Of a DNA stretch of 64,000 bases, positions 59,303-64,000 are shown piece after piece (within the stretch, counting starts at the first letter, position 1; each line of letters starts with the position of its first letter). The position numbers and the translations under genes were made by a program. The notes under the pieces were generated by a model. That model was not told the origin of the DNA and ran no database searches. It worked only from the letters and a program-made list of their open reading frames with translations. Source of the stretch: Petropleomorpha daqingensis (lineage in GTDB: Bacteria; Actinomycetota; Actinomycetes; Mycobacteriales; Geodermatophilaceae); assembly GCF_013408985.1 (NCBI RefSeq), contig NZ_JACBZT010000001.1, forward strand, positions 5,039,197-5,103,196. The letters run 5' to 3'.

Positions 59303-59331
59303 TTGACGTCACACCCCGTGGACACTAGGAA
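59303..59331 (+). promoter_or_regulatory. Predicted promoter of the rightward CoA ligase, with half operator
   Basis: TTGACG at 59303-59308 is followed after 17 bases by TAGGAA (59326-59331). The same bases form TGAC-GTCACA-CCCC, a one-sided match to the regulon site. Transcription would start near 59338, inside operator site 9. Confidence 0.4.
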
Positions 59332-59335
59332 AATG

Positions 59336-59349
59336 TGACTCCGACGTCA
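59336..59349. promoter_or_regulatory. TetR-type operator site 9, TGAC-TCCGAC-GTCA
   Basis: Perfect consensus between the predicted promoter and the GTG start at 59374 of the rightward CoA ligase. Confidence 0.65.
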
Positions 59350-59373
59350 CCGAGCGACCCGGGAGGCGCCGCC

Positions 59374-60939
59374 GTGCGACCCATGACCCGAGCCGGGAGC
59401 TTCCTCACGCTCTCCGCCGACCGCTACCCCGACCGGCCGTGCTTCGTCTTCGGCGACGGCTCGCACCAGACGTTCGCCGAGACCAACAGCCGCGTCAACC
59501 GGCTGGCCGACGCGCTGTCCACGGCCGGGGTGAGCACGGGCGGCCGGGTCGCGGTGGTGGCCACCGACAGCGGGGGCTACGTCGAGGTGCTGCTGGCCTG
59601 CATGAAGCTCGGCGCGACCTACGTGCCGCTGAACAACCGGCTGCAGTCCGACGAGCTGCTCACGCTGCTGCGCCGCGCCGAACCCACCGCGCTGTTCGCC
59701 AGCAGCCGCTACCTGGAGGTCTGCCGGGCGCTGGCGCCGCAGGTGGGCAGCATCCGCCTCGTCGGCGCCTTCGACGGCGAGCCGGCGCCCGGCGTCGTCC
59801 CCTTCGAGGAGCTGGTCGACTCCGGCACCGACGTCGAGCCGGACGTCCCGGTCTCCGACGACGACGTGCTCGGCCTGGCGTTCACCAGCGGCACCACCGG
59901 CCTGCCCAAGGGCGTGCTGCAGCCGCAGCGGATGGTCAAGTCGCTGGTCGTCAACATGTCGATCGACTACGAGATCGTCCCGGACGAGTTCCGCTACACG
60001 GCCTCGCCGATCTTCCACATCGCCGGGCAGGCCATGATCCTCATGCACGTCTGGCGGGGGTTCCCGACGCTGGTGCTGCCGCAGTTCGAACCCTCCACCG
60101 TCCTGCGGTGGATGCAGAGCGGGCGGCTGACCGGCGCCTTCCTCGTGCCGACCATGGTGAGCACGCTGCTCGAGCACCCCGACATCGGCGCGGGCTCGTA
60201 CGCGAACCTGCGCTCGATCATCTACGGCGGCGCCCCGATGTCCCCGGCGCTGCTGCGCCGCGCGCTGGACGTCTTCGGCTGCGACTTCATCAACGCCTTC
60301 GGGGCGGCCACCGAGGGCGGCCTGCAGTCGGTGCTGAGCTCGGCCGACCACCGCCGCGCGCTGGCCGGCGCCCCGCACCTGCTGGGGTCGATCGGGAAGC
60401 CGGCCTTCGGGGTGGAGCTGCGTCTGGTCGACGAGGCCGGTGCCGACGTCCCCCGGGGCGAGGTCGGGGAGATCATCACCCGCTCGGACCCGGTGATGAC
60501 CGGCTACCTGGAGATGCCCGAGGAGACCGCCCGCGCGATCCGGGACGGCTGGTTCTGGGGCGGCGACCTCGCCCGGATGGACGACGAGGGCTACCTGTAC
60601 CTGGCCGGCCGCAGCAAGGACATGATCATCCGCGGCGGGGAGAACATCTACCCGGTCGAGATCGAGACGGTCCTGGCCGACCACCCCTCGGTCGCGCAGG
60701 TCGCCGTCGTCGGCCGGCCCGACGACCACTGGGGTGAGGTCGTCGTCGCCTTCGTGACCGGCGACCCGGCCGGCCCGGCGCCGGACCCGGAGGTGCTGCG
60801 AGAGCACTGCCGGGCCCACCTGGCCGCCTTCAAGGTGCCGGTCGAGGTGACCGTGGTCGACGCGATGCCGCTCAACGCCAGCGGGAAGATCCTCAAGCGG
60901 ACGCTGCGCGAGCGGCTCTCCTCCCCCGCCCCCGCGTGA
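59374..60939 (+). CDS. AMP-dependent acyl-CoA synthetase
   Basis: 521 residues from GTG 59374, which has GGGAGG seven bases upstream; an earlier GTG at 59335 would put the operator inside the gene and has no ribosome site. FTSGTTGLPKGVLQPQRM near residue 170, FGAATEGGLQSVLSSADHRR near 310, GRSKDMIIRGGENIYPVEIE near 420 and NASGKILKRTL. It runs divergently from the racemase operon, and both are flanked by regulon sites. It is paralogous to the ligases at 36041 and 56440. Confidence 0.9.
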   Translation: MRPMTRAGSFLTLSADRYPDRPCFVFGDGSHQTFAETNSRVNRLADALSTAGVSTGGRVAVVATDSGGYVEVLLACMKLGATYVPLNNRLQSDELLTLLRRAEPTALFASSRYLEVCRALAPQVGSIRLVGAFDGEPAPGVVPFEELVDSGTDVEPDVPVSDDDVLGLAFTSGTTGLPKGVLQPQRMVKSLVVNMSIDYEIVPDEFRYTASPIFHIAGQAMILMHVWRGFPTLVLPQFEPSTVLRWMQSGRLTGAFLVPTMVSTLLEHPDIGAGSYANLRSIIYGGAPMSPALLRRALDVFGCDFINAFGAATEGGLQSVLSSADHRRALAGAPHLLGSIGKPAFGVELRLVDEAGADVPRGEVGEIITRSDPVMTGYLEMPEETARAIRDGWFWGGDLARMDDEGYLYLAGRSKDMIIRGGENIYPVEIETVLADHPSVAQVAVVGRPDDHWGEVVVAFVTGDPAGPAPDPEVLREHCRAHLAAFKVPVEVTVVDAMPLNASGKILKRTLRERLSSPAPA

Positions 60940-60946
60940 GAGCGGA

Positions 60947-60980
60947 CGCCCGGCACCGACGTCGCGTCAGGTGCCGGGCG
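60947..60980. terminator. Bidirectional hairpin terminator
   Basis: CGCCCGGCACC and GGTGCCGGGCG form an 11-base perfect stem around a 12-base loop. It lies between the convergent CoA ligase (stop 60939) and SDR (stop 60999), serving both. Confidence 0.6.
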
Positions 60981-60998
60981 CCCCGTCCCGGGAAGCGC

Positions 60999-61760
60999 TC
61001 AGCGCGGCGCCATGCGGATCGCGCCGTCGAGGCGGATGACCTCGCCGTTGAGCATCGGGTTCTCCACGATGTGCTGCACCAGCGCCGCGTACTCGGCCGG
61101 CTGGCCCAGCCGGGCCGGGTGCGGGACCTGCGCGCCCAGCGCGGCGCGCACCTCCTCGGGCGCGCTGCCCAGCAGCGGGGTGTCGAACAGCCCCGGCGCG
61201 ATGGTGACCACGCGGATGAGCAGCGAGGCCAGGTCGCGGGCGATCGGCAGCGTCATGCCGACGATGCCGCCCTTGGACGCCGAGTAGGACGCCTGCCCGA
61301 TCTGGCCGTCGAAGGCGGCCACCGAGGCGGTGTTGACCACGACGCCGCGCTCGCCGTCGACCGGCTCGGTCTTCGACACGGCCTCGGCGCCGAGCCGGAT
61401 GACGTTGAAGGTGCCGATCAGGTTGACCTCGACCACCCGGCGGAAGTCGGCGAGCGGGAACGGGCCCTTCTTGCTCACCGTGCGGATGGCGTTGCCGATC
61501 CCCGCGCAGTTCACCACCGCGCGCAGGGTGCCGAGCTCCTGGGCGATGGCCACGGCCTCGGCGACCTGGTCCTCGTCGGTGACGTCGGCCGGCACGAAGG
61601 CGACCTCCGGGCCGAGCCGCTCGGCGACCGCCTTCCCCTGCGACGAGGGCAGGTCGACGATCACCGCGCTCGCTCCCGCCCCCACCAGCCGCTCGACGGT
61701 GGCCAGGCCCAGGCCGGAGGCCCCGCCCGTCACCAGCGCCGTGATCCCTGCAACCTGCAC
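60999..61760 (-). CDS. SDR dehydrogenase, 3-hydroxyacyl-CoA dehydrogenase type 2-like
   Basis: 253 residues, GTG start. [20 protein letters not shown] near residue 11, [20 protein letters not shown] near 85, and [23 protein letters not shown] with Ser, Tyr and Lys; the whole pattern matches the HSD17B10-like group that oxidises (S)-3-hydroxyacyl-CoAs, including 2-methyl-branched ones. It diverges from the thiolase at 61909 across operator site 10, so the two would do the last dehydrogenation and cleavage of a beta-oxidation round. Confidence 0.9.
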   Translation of the reverse strand: MQVAGITALVTGGASGLGLATVERLVGAGASAVIVDLPSSQGKAVAERLGPEVAFVPADVTDEDQVAEAVAIAQELGTLRAVVNCAGIGNAIRTVSKKGPFPLADFRRVVEVNLIGTFNVIRLGAEAVSKTEPVDGERGVVVNTASVAAFDGQIGQASYSASKGGIVGMTLPIARDLASLLIRVVTIAPGLFDTPLLGSAPEEVRAALGAQVPHPARLGQPAEYAALVQHIVENPMLNGEVIRLDGAIRMAPR

Positions 61761-61809
61761 GTCGTGCCTCCCAGCGTCGCGAGTTCGATGCCGCCTGCCT
61801 AGTCGACGT

Positions 61810-61824
61810 TGACGTCAACTGTCA
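61810..61824. promoter_or_regulatory. TetR-type operator site 10, TGAC-N7-GTCA variant
   Basis: TGAC-GTCAACT-GTCA has one extra base in the spacer and contains the 12-base palindrome GTTGACGTCAAC. It lies in the divergent SDR/thiolase gap. TTGACA on the minus strand (61825-61820) within it could be the SDR -35 box. Confidence 0.5.
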
Positions 61825-61908
61825 ACGACGGCATGCTGCGGGGGCGGGCGCGTGCACCGAGCCGCCTGCCCCTCGATAGCCCCCTCCCCCGAGATGCTGG
61901 AGATCCCC

Positions 61909-63090
61909 ATGGCGGACGCCTACCTCGTCGACCTCGTGCGCACCCCCTCCGGCAAGGGCAAGCCCGGCGGTGCGCTCTCGGGCGTGCACCCCGTCGAGCT
62001 GCTCGCCGGGGTGCTGCGCGACCTGGTCGCGCGCAACGACCTCGACCCCGCGGTGATCGACGACGTCATCACCGGCTGCGTCGGCCAGGCCGGCGAGCAG
62101 GCGGTCAACATCGGCCGCAGCGCCGTCCTGTCCGCCGGGTTCCCCGAGTCGGTGCCGGCGACCACCATCGACCGGCAGTGCGGCTCGAGCCAGCAGGCGG
62201 CCCACTTCGCCGCGCAGGGCGTGCTCGCCGGCGTCTACGACGTCGTCGTCGCCTGCGGCGTGGAGTCGATGAGCAGGGTGCCGATGGGCACCTCGACCGG
62301 CGGCAAGGACCCCTTCGGCCCGGGCATGGCCGCCCGCTACCCCGACGGCCTGGTCAACCAGGGCGTCTCCGCCGAGCTGATCGCCGCGCGCTGGAAGCTC
62401 GACCGGGAGCAGCTCGACGAGTACTCGGCGCGCTCGCACCAGCGGGCCGCGGCCACCGCCGCGGCCGGCGGCTTCGACAACGAGATCCTGGCGGTGTCGC
62501 TGCCCGACGGCGGCGCGCACACCACCGACGAGACCGTCCGGGCGGCCACCACCGCCGAGGGGCTGGCCGGGCTCAAGGCCTCGTTCCGCACCGACGCGAT
62601 GGCCGAGCGGTTCCCGGAGATCGGCTGGTCGATCACGCCGGGCAACTCCTCGCCGCTGACCGACGGCGCCTCGGCGACGCTGATCATGAGCGAGGCGGCG
62701 GTGCAGCGGTTCGGGCTGCGCCCGCGGGCGCGGTTCCACTCCTTCGCCGTCGTCGGTGACGACCCCCTGCTCATGCTCACCGGCCCGATCCCCGCGACGA
62801 AGAAGGTGCTCGCCACGGCCGGGCTGTCCATCGACGACATCGACGCCTACGAGGTCAACGAGGCGTTCGCGCCGGTGCCGCTGGCCTGGGCGCAGGAGCT
62901 CAACGCCGACCCGGAGAAGCTCAACCCGCGGGGCGGGGCCATCGCCCTGGGGCACGCCCTGGGCGCCAGCGGCACCCGGCTGCTGACCACGCTGGTCAAC
63001 CACCTGGAGCAGACCGGAGGGCGGTACGGGCTGCAGACGATGTGCGAGGGTGGCGGCCTGGCCAACGCGACGATCGTCGAGCGGCTGTAG
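61909..63090 (+). CDS. Acetyl-CoA acyltransferase (thiolase)
   Basis: 393 residues from ATG 61909, which has TGGAG upstream; ATG 61894 is a weaker option. Nucleophile Cys91 in DRQCGSSQQAAHFA, EVNEAFAPVPLAWA, GGAIALGHALGASG (with alanine for the usual proline) and CEGGGLANAT. It is a paralog of the thiolase at 21690, sharing the GSSQQ form of the active site. It should release acetyl- or propionyl-CoA from 3-oxoacyl-CoAs, working with the divergent SDR. Confidence 0.91.
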   Translation: MADAYLVDLVRTPSGKGKPGGALSGVHPVELLAGVLRDLVARNDLDPAVIDDVITGCVGQAGEQAVNIGRSAVLSAGFPESVPATTIDRQCGSSQQAAHFAAQGVLAGVYDVVVACGVESMSRVPMGTSTGGKDPFGPGMAARYPDGLVNQGVSAELIAARWKLDREQLDEYSARSHQRAAATAAAGGFDNEILAVSLPDGGAHTTDETVRAATTAEGLAGLKASFRTDAMAERFPEIGWSITPGNSSPLTDGASATLIMSEAAVQRFGLRPRARFHSFAVVGDDPLLMLTGPIPATKKVLATAGLSIDDIDAYEVNEAFAPVPLAWAQELNADPEKLNPRGGAIALGHALGASGTRLLTTLVNHLEQTGGRYGLQTMCEGGGLANATIVERL

Positions 63091-63118
63091 GCCCCCTCTC
63101 GGACACCGTGGAGTCAGC

Positions 63119-64000
63119 GTGGACTTCTCCCTGCCCCCGGCCCTGACCACCCTGCTCGGCGAGCTCGACGCGTTCATCGACGCGGAGATCGCGCCGCTGC
63201 AGGAGCAGGACGACAACCAGCGGTTCTTCGACCACCGCCGGGAGTTCGCGCGCACGGACGTCGAGGGCGGCGGCGTGCCGCGGCGGGAGTGGGAGGAGCT
63301 CCTCGCCGAGGTCCGCCGCCGCGCCGACGCCGCCGGGTTCCTCCGCTACAGCCTCCCGGCGGAGCTCGGCGGCCGCGACGGCTCGAACCTGGACATGGCG
63401 GTCATCCGCGAGCACCTGGCGCACCGTGGTCTGGGCCTGCACAACGACCTGCAGAACGAGCACAGCGTCGTCGGCAACCTGGTGTTCCCGCACCTGCTGC
63501 ACCTGTTCGGCACGCCCGAGCAGAAGGAGGAGCTGCTCGAACCGTCGCTGCGCGGCGAGCGCGGGCTGGCCTTCGGTCTCACCGAGCCCGACCACGGCAG
63601 CGATGCCACCTGGATGGAGACGACCGCGGTCCGCCGGGACGGCGACTGGGTGATCAACGGCGGCAAGCGGTGGAACACCGGGGTGCACTCGGCCACGCAC
63701 GACCTCGTGTTCGCCCGCACCTCCGGCGAGCCGGGGCACGCCCGCGGGATCACCGCGTTCCTCGTGCCCACCGACTCCCCCGGGTTCGAGGTGCCGTTCT
63801 TCTGGTGGACGTTCAACATGCCCAGCGACCACGGCGAGGTGACGCTCACCGACGTCCGGGTGCCCCACTCGGCGATCCTCGGCGCGGAGGGCGAGGGCCT
63901 GGCGGTCGCGCAGACGTTCCTGCACGAGAACCGGATCCGCCAGGCCGCCTCGGGCGTCGGCGCGGCCCAGTACTGCATCGACGAGTCGGTGGCCTACGCC
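63119..64000 (+). CDS. Acyl-CoA dehydrogenase, 3' end cut by window
   Basis: At least 294 residues from GTG 63119; the gene runs off the right edge. It reads VDFSLPPALTTLLGELDAFI at the start, then FGLTEPDHGSDATWMETTAV near residue 162, the FAD-side WVINGGKRWNTGVHSATHDL, and VTLTDVRVPHSAILG. An acyl-CoA dehydrogenase fold with a charged insertion near residues 35-65. It follows the thiolase after 28 bases and is likely in the same operon. The catalytic C-terminal segment is outside the window. Confidence 0.85.
   Translation, partial: MDFSLPPALTTLLGELDAFIDAEIAPLQEQDDNQRFFDHRREFARTDVEGGGVPRREWEELLAEVRRRADAAGFLRYSLPAELGGRDGSNLDMAVIREHLAHRGLGLHNDLQNEHSVVGNLVFPHLLHLFGTPEQKEELLEPSLRGERGLAFGLTEPDHGSDATWMETTAVRRDGDWVINGGKRWNTGVHSATHDLVFARTSGEPGHARGITAFLVPTDSPGFEVPFFWWTFNMPSDHGEVTLTDVRVPHSAILGAEGEGLAVAQTFLHENRIRQAASGVGAAQYCIDESVAYA

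Noticed and set aside
59335-59373. Upstream GTG start for the CoA ligase
   Set aside because: No ribosome site precedes it, and it would place the perfect operator and transcription start inside the gene; GTG 59374 has GGGAGG at ideal distance.
1-64000. CRISPR array, prophage, insertion sequence, tRNA or rRNA
   Set aside because: No regularly spaced repeats, transposase or integrase motifs, or RNA-gene signatures were seen by eye on either strand; no covariance or profile search was possible.

Overview
The window is very GC-rich DNA, about 70-75% G+C by eye, with frequent GTG starts and tightly packed genes joined by ATGA/GTGA overlaps. It carries F420-linked enzymes, IclR and TetR regulators, and many type III CoA-transferases and acyl-CoA dehydrogenases. 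This points to a catabolically versatile actinomycete; Geodermatophilaceae or Pseudonocardiales would fit, but the sequence alone does not settle it. I count 61 protein genes, two cut by the window edges. No rRNA, tRNA, insertion sequence, phage gene or CRISPR array was seen, and no gene-free stretch exceeds 300 bases (the longest is about 250, at 44995-45246).

Left part (1-16.1 kb) handles aromatic acids. An IclR regulator (edge-truncated) diverges from a branched-chain-amino-acid-type ABC importer operon (binding protein, two ATPases, two permeases) that ends in an aldehyde dehydrogenase. Facing it is a protocatechuate operon read leftward, pcaH-pcaG-pcaB-pcaD-pcaC-MFS transporter. A second IclR gene and pobA (4-hydroxybenzoate 3-hydroxylase) are read rightward from the other side of pcaH. 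Together they convert 4-hydroxybenzoate to protocatechuate and on to 3-oxoadipate. The final 3-oxoadipate CoA-transferase (pcaIJ) is not in the window. Two copies of TTCCG-N5-CGGAA, one in the pcaH/iclR gap and one before pobA, look like the operator of this unit. A dienelactone hydrolase, a methyltransferase, a small coiled-coil protein and a gluconate permease/kinase pair follow.

Right part (18.2-64 kb) is a large acyl-CoA catabolic region. It holds four AMP-dependent CoA ligases, three type III CoA-transferases (one double, one apparently circularly permuted), one alpha-methylacyl-CoA racemase, six acyl-CoA dehydrogenases (one truncated by the edge), five crotonase-fold proteins, a MaoC hydratase, four SDR dehydrogenases and two thiolases. 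It also has an F420-dependent LLM oxidoreductase with an F420:NADP reductase, an APH-type kinase next to an ACAD10/11-like dehydrogenase, two HpaB/AbfD-superfamily proteins, a nitronate-monooxygenase-like protein, an amidohydrolase and a second ABC importer with a fused LivH-LivM permease. Thirteen genes from 59177 down to 45247 form one close-packed run.

The most interesting signal is a shared operator. TGAC-N6-GTCA, often containing TGACGTCA, occurs in perfect form seven times and in near-perfect form three more times. Every copy lies in a promoter gap or at a gene edge of the right part, and I saw none in the left part. Two paralogous TetR regulators lie beside copies. This ties about ten transcription units, including transport, into one probable regulon for an unidentified substrate that is CoA-activated, epimerised at an alpha-methyl position and beta-oxidised. 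The nearby pob/pca genes could take an aromatic product, but that link is inference.
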